NCBI RefSeq assembly: GCF_021165755.1
Contig: NZ_CP088936.1
Coordinates: 496,001-560,000, forward strand
Reading direction: 5' to 3'
Origin: Borrelia sp. RT5S
GTDB lineage: Bacteria > Spirochaetota > Spirochaetia > Borreliales > Borreliaceae
DNA length: 64,000 nucleotides
Positions 1-7,760 of the stretch are shown here, one piece after another (the stretch's first letter is position 1; each line of letters starts with the position of its first letter). The position numbers and the translations under genes were made by a program. Under the pieces are notes generated by a model that was not told the origin of the DNA, searched no databases, and saw nothing but the letters and a program-made list of their open reading frames with translations.

Positions 1-558
1 ATAGTTAGACTCAAGGATTATATACCAAATCATGTTTTAATTAAGCAAATACAAAACATTGAAGATAAGGTTTGTGGTGAGGTTGGGCTTAGTATAGCTG
101 ATATTGACTTAAACTTGGAAGCAAAGAGCATTGTCTCAACAGAAGAGTCAAACAAAAGTGATTCTGTCTCTTTAAGATCTAAAGCGGAGTCGTCTGAAAG
201 TTTGGATTCTGATTCGATTGATGATATTTTCATAGAGACGGAAGATGACTTTAATAAGTTAGAAGAGAGTGATAAAATTAAGGAGAGGTTTGTCTATTTC
301 GTATCTAAGTATGTACAAACTTTAATGTATTCGGGAGAGGTTTTGATTGAGAATGGGGTGCTTTATTATAAGGTTTTTAGTCTGTTTGAGTATAATCAGC
401 TTCAGGCTTATCAAGGTGAGATAAGGGCTGAATTTTGCAAGGAATTTCCCAAATTAGAGGTTGTGTTTCAGGGTCATTTTAAGAATAGTGATGATGAATT
501 TGAGAATGAGGTGATGAGAATTAAAAACATTTTTGGAGCAATTGAGGTGAAGGAGTAG
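1..558 (+). CDS. dnaX: DNA polymerase III gamma/tau subunit, C-terminal part (partial)
   Basis: The frame is open from the first base, so the 5' end lies outside the window; 185 codons remain before TAG at 556. The visible part is acidic and Ser/Asp/Glu-rich, followed by a small folded tail, as expected for the poorly conserved clamp-loader C terminus. No ATPase motif is visible here. The identification comes mainly from context: dnaX-ybaB(ebfC)-recR is a widely conserved bacterial order, and ebfC starts 3 bases downstream. What is seen is an open frame; dnaX is inferred from synteny. Confidence 0.8.
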   Translation: MVRLKDYIPNHVLIKQIQNIEDKVCGEVGLSIADIDLNLEAKSIVSTEESNKSDSVSLRSKAESSESLDSDSIDDIFIETEDDFNKLEESDKIKERFVYFVSKYVQTLMYSGEVLIENGVLYYKVFSLFEYNQLQAYQGEIRAEFCKEFPKLEVVFQGHFKNSDDEFENEVMRIKNIFGAIEVKE

Positions 559-561
559 GGT

Positions 562-861
562 ATGGCTGTCAATCCGTTAGATTTTTTAAAAAATATGTCA
601 AACCTTAAGGACAACGTTGACAATATTAAAAAAGAAATGTCTCAGATTGTTGTCTATGGCAAGGCAGGGAACGATGTTGTTGTTATTGAGATGAATGGAG
701 AATTTTTTGTTAAAAAGGTTACAGTTAAGGAAGAGTTTTTTAGTGATTTGGACAATGAAGCACTTGAGCAGATGATGAAGGCAGCTTTTAATGATGCTAT
801 TTTTAAGGTTAAGGAAGAGATAAAGTCAAAGGCGATGGGTTCTATTCCATTTGGGATTTAA
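562..861 (+). CDS. ebfC: YbaB/EbfC family nucleoid-associated DNA-binding protein
   Basis: A 99-residue protein of YbaB/EbfC length. It has the family layout of an N-terminal helix (MAVNPLDFLKNMSNLKDN), a central beta hairpin (GNDVVVIEMNGEFFVKKVTV) and a long C-terminal helical stretch ending SIPFGI. In Borrelia burgdorferi, EbfC is a dimeric nucleoid-associated protein that binds DNA broadly and near erp operators. It lies between dnaX and recR with 3-nt gaps on each side, so the three genes are probably co-transcribed. The ATG start follows a GGAGTAGGG-like Shine-Dalgarno overlapping the dnaX stop. Confidence 0.93.
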   Translation: MAVNPLDFLKNMSNLKDNVDNIKKEMSQIVVYGKAGNDVVVIEMNGEFFVKKVTVKEEFFSDLDNEALEQMMKAAFNDAIFKVKEEIKSKAMGSIPFGI

Positions 862-864
862 GAT

Positions 865-1449
865 TTGATTATAAAAGATTTAATTAATTTAATTTCTAAG
901 TTGCCGGGTATAGGCAAAAAAACAGCGGTACGAATGGTTTATGATATTTTATCTAGTAGTGATGAGTATGCGAAAAATCTTGGTCAAAGTTTAATTAATC
1001 TTCATTCTAGGATAGGAAAATGTAAGAATTGTTACAATTTTGCTGAGGGGGAGTTTTGTGACATTTGTACAGATTTAAATAGAAATAAAGGTTTAATTTG
1101 CGTTGTGGAAACACCACAAGACTTGGAGGTTATTGAGTCTACCAGAGAGTATGATGGATTTTATTTTGTGCTTCATGGGCATCTTGATCCTTTAAAAGAT
1201 ATTGGCCCTGGTAAACTAAACCTTGATAAGCTGGCAAAATATGCCAGAGTACTTGGGGCTAGGGAGGTAGTTGTTGCTACAGAATTTAGCGTTGAAGGGG
1301 ATGTAACGGCTAATTATATTAAGAGTATTTTAAAGGATTTAGATATTAATGTCACAAGAATAGCATCTGGGCTTCCTGTTGGAGGGAGCGTTAGTAGTTC
1401 AGACAAAGTTACTACCCTTAGGGCATTTCGTCTAAGACTTAAGATATAA
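865..1449 (+). CDS. recR: Recombination mediator protein RecR
   Basis: 194 residues, the normal RecR length, starting at TTG 865. Domain order is an N-terminal helix-hairpin-helix (LPGIGKKTA, about 13-21), a four-Cys zinc site (CKNC ... CDIC, about 53-69), a Toprim domain (VVETPQDLEVIE ... YDGFYFVLHGHLDPL) and the C-terminal motif with GLPVGGSV. RecR acts with RecO/RecF to load RecA on gapped DNA. All landmarks are intact, so this is not a decayed copy. From memory, the B. burgdorferi B31 list runs from ebfC to ndk without recR; if so, this gene marks another Borrelia lineage. Confidence 0.95.
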   Translation: MIIKDLINLISKLPGIGKKTAVRMVYDILSSSDEYAKNLGQSLINLHSRIGKCKNCYNFAEGEFCDICTDLNRNKGLICVVETPQDLEVIESTREYDGFYFVLHGHLDPLKDIGPGKLNLDKLAKYARVLGAREVVVATEFSVEGDVTANYIKSILKDLDINVTRIASGLPVGGSVSSSDKVTTLRAFRLRLKI

Positions 1450-1662
1450 AACGGTTATTTATTGCCAGGGTGTGTTAATAGGGTTTATGTGTTTAATATG
1501 TAGAGGAAATTGTTCCTAATTTAATTGTTTTAATTTACAATTTTAGGGTTAAGCTTTGTTTATGGTGGTTTTGTTTTATTGGAAGGTAATGGGGTATCTA
1601 GATATGTTATTTCATCCCGTTATTAATTTTTATATTTATATATTTCGGAACAGATATTTATT

Positions 1663-1697
1663 AATCAGGTTAATTATAAGTTATAATTAACCTGATT
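1663..1697. repeat. Perfect 16-bp inverted repeat upstream of ndk
   Basis: AATCAGGTTAATTATA at 1663-1678 is followed by a 3-nt centre (AGT) and its exact reverse complement at 1682-1697. It ends 10 bases before the AGGAGG Shine-Dalgarno of ndk. As RNA it would form a 16-bp A/U-rich hairpin directly before the ribosome binding site; as DNA it could be a dyad operator. There is no clean U tract after it (TGTATTTTATG), so it is a poor intrinsic terminator. The function is unknown. Confidence 0.8.
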
Positions 1698-1718
1698 TGT
1701 ATTTTATGAGGAGGTTTT

Positions 1719-2228
1719 GTGTCTAGTTTAATACAAAAAACTTTATGCATTATTAAACCCGATGGTGTTAGAAGAGGTTTAATTGGTAATGTAATTGCTA
1801 GGTTCGAGAGAGCGGGATTAAAAATTGTAGCTACTAAGATGGTTTTAGTTAATAGAAAAACGGCAGAGGAGCATTATTTGTATGATGATATTGCTGCAAG
1901 ACATGGAGAAATTGTTTGGAAGTCTTTAATTGATTTTATAATGAGTGCTCCGGTGTTTGCGTTTGTGGTTGAGGGTATTGAATCTATTGAAGTTGTCAGG
2001 AAGCTTTGTGGCTCTACAGAGCCAAAAACGGCTTCCCCTGGTACAATAAGAGGTGATTTTTCCTATCATAGTTTTAATTATGCAAATGAGAAAAAATTTT
2101 CAATTTACAATGTCATTCATGCTGCGGCTAATGTTAAGGATGCTCTTCGTGAAATACCGATTTGGTTTAAAGAAAATGAAATTTTAATTTATAGAAGGGA
2201 TGATGAGCTTGAACATTATTATGATTGA
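1719..2228 (+). CDS. ndk: Nucleoside diphosphate kinase
   Basis: 169 residues with a GTG start behind a strong GAGGAGG site. NDPK transfers the gamma phosphate between NTPs and NDPs through a phosphohistidine. Visible motifs are KPDGVRRGLIG near the N terminus, PGTIRGDFSYHSF, and NVIHAA carrying the catalytic His. It is longer than the ~143-aa E. coli enzyme; the SYHSFNYANEKKFSIYN segment and longer middle resemble archaeal-type Ndk. It stands alone between two gene-poor gaps and is preceded by the 35-bp inverted repeat, so its expression is probably controlled separately. Confidence 0.95.
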   Translation: MSSLIQKTLCIIKPDGVRRGLIGNVIARFERAGLKIVATKMVLVNRKTAEEHYLYDDIAARHGEIVWKSLIDFIMSAPVFAFVVEGIESIEVVRKLCGSTEPKTASPGTIRGDFSYHSFNYANEKKFSIYNVIHAAANVKDALREIPIWFKENEILIYRRDDELEHYYD

Positions 2229-2702
2229 TTTTAATTTGATGTTCAGACAGGAAACATGTAGGATAAGTCATCGATAAATGACATATCAGTACCCATTTAT
2301 GTGGTATTTTTCTTTTTGATCGTGTTGGATCGTTTTTGAAAAACGCTAGCTCCTTGTTTTTAAAGTTTTAGTTCTTACTAGATTGATTCAAGGTTATATG
2401 AGTTTGCTAGTAGTTAAGTAATTTAAGCAGCTGTTAGGTATAAAATAGGCTTTATGATAGACCTTAAGAGATATTTTGTTGTTCATGATGTAATTTATAG
2501 GCAGATTAAAGATTCATTTTTAAATAGTTTTAGCTTCAATAAAAGACTTGCCAATTTGAAAGCCCACAGGTTTTTTTTATATTTAATGATGTAAAATGTG
2601 ATTACTTAAATTGGTTAATGAGGGTTGTTTCAAAATTTTGTTATTTACTTGGTTCGTTGAAAAGATCATAGAAAACTTTGTAGATTTGTTCAGGGTATTT
2701 GT
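2229..2702. other. 474-bp gap between ndk and lptC
   Basis: No gene with convincing family resemblance was found. A 46-codon frame runs from ATG 2454 to TAA 2594 on the + strand, without a good Shine-Dalgarno or any recognisable motif; it may be chance or a remnant. Near the right end there is a possible promoter for the lpt genes: TTGAAA (2657-2662), an 18-bp spacer and TAGATT (2681-2686). The rest is unassigned AT-rich sequence. Confidence 0.4.
2657..2686 (+). promoter_or_regulatory. Possible sigma-70 promoter for lptC-lptA-lptB
   Basis: TTGAAA, an 18-bp spacer and TAGATT lie 16 bases before the GTG start of the lptC-like gene. The -35 box matches 5/6 and the -10 box 4/6. The predicted transcript start falls about 10 bases before the gene, so the leader would be very short. 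Confidence 0.35.
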
Positions 2703-3239
2703 GTGAAGAGGTTTTGTCCACTCTCCTTTTTGCTATCTTTGTTTATTCTCAGTTGTACTTTTGATTACAATGAGTACTCTAGTAGATCAGAGGCTGCTAA
2801 AGAGACTCCTTCAATACAGATATTGGGAATTAGTTATCACAATATTGTGGGTGGTAAGAAACAAACGGTGCTGGAATCCTTAAGTTTTAATTATTTTCAT
2901 GATTATAAGATTTATGAGGTGAATAATGGACGGTTTTTGTATCATTCTTTGGACAATAAAATTTCAGGCAAATTTAATAAACTAGAAGGATCTCATATCA
3001 CTAAAAACTTAGATATGAAAGATTCTGTGGAGTTGAAAATAGAAGACGAGAACAATTATTATTTAGTGAACACGAATAGACTTTTGTGGAGGGATAATGA
3101 CAAGAAAATGTTTTCACCACCAAATGAGATAGTGTTGATTAGATTTGATGATAGCAGTATAAAAGGAAAGGGGTTTTCATACTTTTTAAATCATAATCAT
3201 TTTTATTTTTACTCTGGTATGGAAGGGCTGGTAAGATGA
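2703..3239 (+). CDS. lptC: LptC-like lipoprotein
   Basis: 178 residues, GTG start. The N terminus is a lipoprotein signal (MKRFCPLSFLLSLFILSC, lipobox ILSC with Cys18) rather than the transmembrane anchor of E. coli LptC. The C-terminal half has the LptC-type pattern of beta strands: VELKIEDENNYYLVNTNRL, PNEIVLIRFDDSSIKGKGF, then a short hydrophobic strand ending in G-M-E-G. In LPS-bearing bacteria LptC links the inner-membrane ABC transporter to LptA. The stop overlaps the lptA start by 4 nt (ATGA), and lptA and lptB follow, which supports the assignment. Sequence similarity alone is weak. Confidence 0.7.
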   Translation: MKRFCPLSFLLSLFILSCTFDYNEYSSRSEAAKETPSIQILGISYHNIVGGKKQTVLESLSFNYFHDYKIYEVNNGRFLYHSLDNKISGKFNKLEGSHITKNLDMKDSVELKIEDENNYYLVNTNRLLWRDNDKKMFSPPNEIVLIRFDDSSIKGKGFSYFLNHNHFYFYSGMEGLVR

Positions 3240-3925
3240 GAAGTATTGTTATTTTCTTGATTTTTATTTCTTTGTCTAGTAGTTATGCTCAAGATAAAAA
3301 GGGACTTGAGGGAACTAAAATAGAGAAAAACACGCAAAAGAAAAATAGTTTTACCTTCAAAGCGGATTTCTCTCAAGGGGTTATGTCTTCTCTTTACAGG
3401 AGAGTTGTTTTGAAGGGAAATCCTGAGGTTATTTCATCTGATTTTAAACTTAGGGCTGATGAGATTGAAATTTATGGGGAAGGTAGTTCTTATATTGAGG
3501 CCCGTGGAAGCGTGTATTATGAAGATTACAAAAATAAAATGAATGTTAAGGCACAATTTTTATTCTTTAACAGAAAATTGGATAATTTTTATCTTCAAAG
3601 GGATGTTGAACTTGAGGATTTAGAAAATGAACTCGTTGTTAAGGCTGAAAGGATAGAAGGAGGACATAAATCAAACGTTTATGTTATGCAGTATTCTGTT
3701 AGGATATATAAGGGAGATACTTTTGCAAGAGCTGAGAATGGCATTTATAATAAAGAAGAAAAAGAAATTGTTCTTGAAGGGGTTCCTGTCATTTATCAAG
3801 ATGATAACTATTATTCTGCAGCAAGGATAATTTTTAATACTGAGACTAATAAATACAGTCTTGAGGGGAGTGTTGAGGGTAGGTTTACTCAGACAGAAGA
3901 AGATGTTTCTGAAGAAAAGAGATAA
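3236..3925 (+). CDS. lptA: LptA/OstA-like periplasmic bridge protein
   Basis: 229 residues. A cleavable signal peptide is visible (MRSIVIFLIFISLSSSYA, cut before Q). The mature part is an OstA-type beta-jellyroll with repeated strands: SSDFKLRADEIEIYGEGSSYIEARGSVYYED, ELVVKAERIEG, YYSAARIIFNTETNKYSLEGSVEG. In LPS-producing bacteria LptA carries lipid across the periplasm to LptD. Borrelia lacks LPS; published work I recall links its LptD-like BB0838 to surface lipoprotein translocation, so this set may move lipoproteins or glycolipids (inference). It overlaps lptC by 4 nt and lptB by about 23 nt. Confidence 0.82.
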   Translation: MRSIVIFLIFISLSSSYAQDKKGLEGTKIEKNTQKKNSFTFKADFSQGVMSSLYRRVVLKGNPEVISSDFKLRADEIEIYGEGSSYIEARGSVYYEDYKNKMNVKAQFLFFNRKLDNFYLQRDVELEDLENELVVKAERIEGGHKSNVYVMQYSVRIYKGDTFARAENGIYNKEEKEIVLEGVPVIYQDDNYYSAARIIFNTETNKYSLEGSVEGRFTQTEEDVSEEKR

Positions 3926-4694
3926 AATAAAATCAGTAAAGGAAAGGCTCAATGTTGGCTGTGTGAATGATATTGTGCTTAAGGCAGATAACATTGTTAA
4001 AAAGTACGGAGAGAAAGTAGCCGTTGGTGGTGTTACTATTGGTATTCATCGAGGTGAAGTTGTGGGCTTGCTTGGCCCAAATGGAGCCGGTAAGACTACT
4101 ACCTTTTATACTATTGTGGGGTTTATTAAATCTAATAGTGGGCGTGTATTAATAAATAATTATGATGTTTCTGGTCTTAATATGTATGAGAGAGCTCGGA
4201 TAGGTATTGTATACTTGCCACAAGAGCCTTCTATTTTCAGAGAGCTTACGGTGGAAGATAATATTTTAGTTGCTCTTGAGAGGAGAGAAGATTTGTCTCA
4301 AGCTGAGCGTAAGATTGAGCTTGTAAATCTGCTTAAAGAATTTGAGATAAAGAGAATACAGCATCAAAAGGCCTATACTCTTTCTGGTGGGGAGAGAAGA
4401 AGAACTGAAATAGCTAGGGCCTTAGCGGTTAACCCATATTTTTTGTTGCTTGATGAACCTTTTGCAGGTATTGATCCTATTGCTATTGGTGATATAAAGA
4501 ATATAATAAGGGTTTTAAAAAGTAAGAATATTGGTGTTCTAATTACAGATCACAATGTAAGGGATGCTTTTGACATAATAGACAGGGCTTATATTATTTA
4601 CCAAGGACAGGTGCTTGATGAGGGGAATGTTTCCTACATTGTAAATAGCGAAAAGGCTAAAAAGCTTTATCTTGGTGAAGAGTTTAGATTATGA
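3903..4694 (+). CDS. lptB: LptB-like ABC transporter ATP-binding protein
   Basis: 263 residues from ATG 3903, chosen because AGAAGAAG lies just before it; a TTG at 3861 would extend the frame further into lptA, and GTG 3963 is a shorter alternative. Visible ATPase motifs are Walker A GPNGAGKTTT, Q-loop LPQEPS, signature LSGGERRRTEIARAL, Walker B FLLLDEPFAGIDP and H-loop LITDHNVRD. The motif set and the C terminus (DEGNVSYIVNSEKAKKLYLGEEF) are typical of LptB. Its LptF/G permease partners are not in the window. The last base of the coding region overlaps the next start (ATGA). Confidence 0.92.
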   Translation: MFLKKRDKIKSVKERLNVGCVNDIVLKADNIVKKYGEKVAVGGVTIGIHRGEVVGLLGPNGAGKTTTFYTIVGFIKSNSGRVLINNYDVSGLNMYERARIGIVYLPQEPSIFRELTVEDNILVALERREDLSQAERKIELVNLLKEFEIKRIQHQKAYTLSGGERRRTEIARALAVNPYFLLLDEPFAGIDPIAIGDIKNIIRVLKSKNIGVLITDHNVRDAFDIIDRAYIIYQGQVLDEGNVSYIVNSEKAKKLYLGEEFRL

Positions 4695-5380
4695 GGGTAA
4701 TTGAGAAGGATCTTTATTACGAATTTGAATTGGATCCCAGAATTAAGTTAATCTATACCAAGCAGCCTTTTGATTTAAGTGTTAAGAATATAAGTAGCGA
4801 CAAGCTAGATTTTATTCACAAGGATAAGAAAATAAAATATCTTAAACAATTACATACAAATATTGTTCATGAAGTTTTTGATGATTTTGTTAATTTTCAG
4901 GTGGGGGACGGACTTGTTTCTTCTTCGTATAATGTTGCTCTTCTTGCTTACTACGCAGATTGCCTTCCGATATATTGTTTTGACAGTGTGAAAAAATATA
5001 TCGGGCTTATTCACAGTGGATATAGGGGGAGTTTTAAACTTATTATCCTTAAGATGTTGCTTATGTTTGAGAAGATGGGGTCAAGTTTTGGAGATTTAAA
5101 AGTTGTATTTGGTCCTTACAATAGGGCATGTTGTTATGAAATTTCTTCGGAATTTTTAGCAAAGGTAAAATCAAAATTTAGTAAGAAGTTGTTGGATGTA
5201 TCTTTTTGTAAGAGAAATGATAGAATGTACTTTGATAATGGCAGTTTTAATTTAGGGCTGATTTCTAATTTTAATTTAGACATTAAGGATTCAGGTCTTT
5301 GTACTTATTGTGAGCATAATCTTTATTCTCATAGGGAACACAAAGGTGGGAGAAGTTATGCTGCAATTTGGAGAGTTTAG
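4691..5380 (+). CDS. pgeF: PgeF/YfiH family (laccase-domain) protein
   Basis: 229 residues. The family metal-site residues are visible: His55 in KQLHT, Cys91 in YADCLPIY and His108 in GLIHSGYRG. In E. coli, PgeF/YfiH hydrolyses mis-charged UDP-MurNAc-L-Ser during peptidoglycan synthesis; other family members act on purine nucleosides. It starts within the lptB stop (ATGA overlap) and lies upstream of murA, which suits a cell-wall quality-control role. The exact substrate cannot be told from sequence. Confidence 0.85.
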   Translation: MRVIEKDLYYEFELDPRIKLIYTKQPFDLSVKNISSDKLDFIHKDKKIKYLKQLHTNIVHEVFDDFVNFQVGDGLVSSSYNVALLAYYADCLPIYCFDSVKKYIGLIHSGYRGSFKLIILKMLLMFEKMGSSFGDLKVVFGPYNRACCYEISSEFLAKVKSKFSKKLLDVSFCKRNDRMYFDNGSFNLGLISNFNLDIKDSGLCTYCEHNLYSHREHKGGRSYAAIWRV

Positions 5381-6128
5381 TTTGAAAGTTAAGGATTTAG
5401 CATTCAAGTTGGATGATATGTTTCGGGTAAAGGATTTTAAAGATATTGATAAGGGGCTTAATGGTCTTCAGGTGGGCAATTTGGAGGCTGAGGTTGGCAA
5501 GGTTGCTTTTGCTGTTGATGCAAGTATGATGACTTTAAGAGAAGCTAGGGATTATGATTTTTTAATAACTCATCATGGTATTTTTTGGTCGAAATCTGAG
5601 AGAATTGTCTCTATTATGTATGAAAAGATTAAGTATCTTATTGAAAAAGATATAGCTCTTTACTCTTTGCATTTACCGATGGATGCACATCCTATCTATT
5701 CTCATAGCAAGGTGTTTTCCGATTTTTTTGGGTTTAAAGATCCTATTCCTTTTGCAAATTATAGGGGAGCTGATTTGGGTATTATTGCTGTTGCTAACGC
5801 TAATTTTTCTGAGATCCTTAGCAAGATTAGGATGCGCAATAAACATCTTCTTTATTGTAAAGAATTTAAAGAATATGTTTGCAAGGTGGCTATTGTTAGT
5901 GGTTCTGGATATTCTTTTTTTGAGGAAGCTCTGGAGCATGGCGTTGATTTATTCATAACAGGAGATACTTCTCATCAGATATACCCTTTGGCCCAGGAGT
6001 GTGGTGTGAATTTAATATTTGCGGGTCATTATTTTACTGAAACATTTGGTTTGATAAAATTAATGGAGTATTTTAGGAGTTATGCAGAATTGAAAATCAA
6101 GTTTATTGATAAAGACACCAATTTGTGA
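5358..6128 (+). CDS. NIF3 / GTP cyclohydrolase I type 2-like metalloprotein
   Basis: 256 residues from ATG 5358, which overlaps the preceding gene by 23 nt. TTG 5382, with GGAGAG six bases before it, is a credible alternative start. NIF3 metal-binding motifs are present: FLITHHGIFW, YSLHLPMDAH, DLFITGDTSHQ and FAGHYFTE. Members of this widespread family form hexameric rings with a di-metal centre; their biochemical role is still poorly defined. It sits in the same tight run as pgeF and lspA. Confidence 0.88.
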   Translation: MLQFGEFSLKVKDLAFKLDDMFRVKDFKDIDKGLNGLQVGNLEAEVGKVAFAVDASMMTLREARDYDFLITHHGIFWSKSERIVSIMYEKIKYLIEKDIALYSLHLPMDAHPIYSHSKVFSDFFGFKDPIPFANYRGADLGIIAVANANFSEILSKIRMRNKHLLYCKEFKEYVCKVAIVSGSGYSFFEEALEHGVDLFITGDTSHQIYPLAQECGVNLIFAGHYFTETFGLIKLMEYFRSYAELKIKFIDKDTNL

Positions 6129-6137
6129 GGGTTTTGT

Positions 6138-6644
6138 ATGGGTATAAGTAAAATTAGATTGATTAATAGTTATGTATTTATTTCTGTTTTGGTTTTTTTT
6201 GATCAATTATCTAAGTCTTTAATTGTTCAATATGTCGAACTTGGATCTGAATATTTATCTATTTTTGGAGATTTTTTTAAAATAATACATGTTAGGAATA
6301 CTGGGATTTTATTTTCAATAGGTTCTAATATTGATGATAGTTTGAAGAATTTGTTTTTTCTTGTGCTTCCTGTTGTTGTTTTAGTTTTTGTTTTTTATTT
6401 TTCCTTAAAAGAAAAGAATAGCGTGAGCAGGATTTCGCTTTTATTGATTTTATCTGGTGGTATTGGGAATATTATTGATAGATTATTTAGACCTTTAGGA
6501 GTTGTGGATTTCCTGGATGTAAAATTTTTTGGTATTTTTGGGCTTCAGAGATGGCCAACTTTTAACTTTGCAGACAGCTATGTTGTCATAGGTATAGGGT
6601 TATTTGCGATTTGTGATTTATTTATAAAGAACAGAAAGAACTAA
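6138..6644 (+). CDS. lspA: Lipoprotein signal peptidase (SPase II)
   Basis: 168 residues with four predicted membrane segments. It cleaves prolipoprotein signal peptides after diacylglyceryl modification, an essential job in a genus whose surface is dominated by lipoproteins. Conserved motifs are FDQLSK (about 21-26), HVRNTGILFSI, GGIGNIIDR with catalytic Asp114, VVDFLD, and WPTFNFADS with catalytic Asp146. ATG start after GAGGG, 9 nt after the NIF3 gene. Confidence 0.97.
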   Translation: MGISKIRLINSYVFISVLVFFDQLSKSLIVQYVELGSEYLSIFGDFFKIIHVRNTGILFSIGSNIDDSLKNLFFLVLPVVVLVFVFYFSLKEKNSVSRISLLLILSGGIGNIIDRLFRPLGVVDFLDVKFFGIFGLQRWPTFNFADSYVVIGIGLFAICDLFIKNRKN

Positions 6645-6647
6645 CTT

Positions 6648-6875
6648 ATGAAGATTTTATATTTTATTTTGTGTTCACTGACTAATTTGTCTTTAATGCT
6701 TTTGGTTTTTTTTCTTGAGTTTGTTTTTGTTGCCAGACTTAATATTATTATTTCTCCTTTTTTTCAGTTTGTTTTGGTTTTGTTAATGATTATTATTTCG
6801 ATTACCATAAGCTATTTTTTATCAAACGTTATTGTAAAAAGTATTATTTCTAAGTTTTTCAATCCAGATAAATAA
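6648..6875 (+). CDS. Small two-helix membrane protein, unknown function
   Basis: 75 residues almost entirely in two hydrophobic segments (about 3-32 and 36-63), ending in a short basic tail (KSIISKFFNPDK). It follows lspA by 3 nt and precedes the YmdB-like gene by about 16 nt, so co-transcription is likely. No family is recognised. Position and uniform codon use favour a real gene over chance. Confidence 0.7.
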   Translation: MKILYFILCSLTNLSLMLLVFFLEFVFVARLNIIISPFFQFVLVLLMIIISITISYFLSNVIVKSIISKFFNPDK

Positions 6876-6891
6876 AGAGAGAGAGGTTTTG

Positions 6892-7713
6892 GTGGCTTTG
6901 CGAGTTTTAATTACTGGGGAAGTTGTAGGCAAGCCCGGTATTATTGTGATAAAAGAGTTTTTGTCTACTTTTAAAGAGGACAAAAAAATTGATTTTGTAG
7001 TGTCTGGTAATAATTTTACTACGGGATTTAGAGGACTTTGTAAGCGTCATGTTTTTTTGCTAAGAAAATATGGCGTTGATGTATTAACTTTAGGAGAGAA
7101 TGCATTCGCAAGGTCTGCTCTGGGGGGTGAACTTGATAAATATAGTTTTATTTTAAAGCCTCTAAATTATCCTGTTAGACTGAAGGGTTACTCTTACTTT
7201 ATTTACAACGTTAATGGTATTAGAGTTGCTGTAATTAGACTTGTTGGGCAGACGGGAGTTACGAAACATAATTTTAATAATCCTTTTTTTGCTTTTGATT
7301 ATCTTTATGAAAAAATAAAATTACACACAAATAACATAATCGTACTTTTTGATTCAAACACTACGGCTGAAACGAATGCTATGTTTTTTTATTTAAAATC
7401 TAGAGTTAGTGTTTGTTTTGGCATTGGAAGGAGAATATTAACAGCCGATCCGAGAATCCTAGAAGGCACTGCTGTTATTACTGACCTTGGTAGGGTTGGA
7501 AGTTTAAATAGTGTTATTGGATGTGTTCCTGAACTTGAGATAGATAAATTTTTAAAAGGATTCCTACACAATCGATTTACTGAATCTTGGGAAGGGCTTG
7601 GCTTTAATGGCGCTATAGTTGAGATTGATGATGAGGGTAAGGCTGTTTTAGTGGAAAATGTAAGGGAGTATATTAGTTTTAAAGGTAGTTTAGAAAGTCA
7701 AGGTGATATTTAA
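6892..7713 (+). CDS. YmdB-family protein without metal ligands (probable pseudoenzyme)
   Basis: 273 residues from GTG 6892 (TTG 6889 is also in frame, but too close to the AGAGAGAGAGG site). It aligns over its length with the YmdB gene at 28648-29439, sharing the ending GTA-x-I-x-DLG and GSLNSVIG and the helical spacing. Every YmdB metal-site motif is changed: GDIIGD became GEVVGK, ANGEN became VSGNN, GNHVYS became GENAFA, the DFHAE His became Asn, and GTHTH became GIGRR. The fold is kept but phosphodiesterase activity is unlikely. It lies between lspA and murA. Confidence 0.82.
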   Translation: MALRVLITGEVVGKPGIIVIKEFLSTFKEDKKIDFVVSGNNFTTGFRGLCKRHVFLLRKYGVDVLTLGENAFARSALGGELDKYSFILKPLNYPVRLKGYSYFIYNVNGIRVAVIRLVGQTGVTKHNFNNPFFAFDYLYEKIKLHTNNIIVLFDSNTTAETNAMFFYLKSRVSVCFGIGRRILTADPRILEGTAVITDLGRVGSLNSVIGCVPELEIDKFLKGFLHNRFTESWEGLGFNGAIVEIDDEGKAVLVENVREYISFKGSLESQGDI

Positions 7714-7760
7714 GCTATTGATGGCAAGATAAATATTGTGTTCAAACTGGAGGCAAAATA

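Noticed and set aside
2454-2594. 46-codon frame in the ndk-lptC gap
   Set aside because: No Shine-Dalgarno, no recognisable motif and poly-T-driven composition; noted in the gap entry but not called as a gene.
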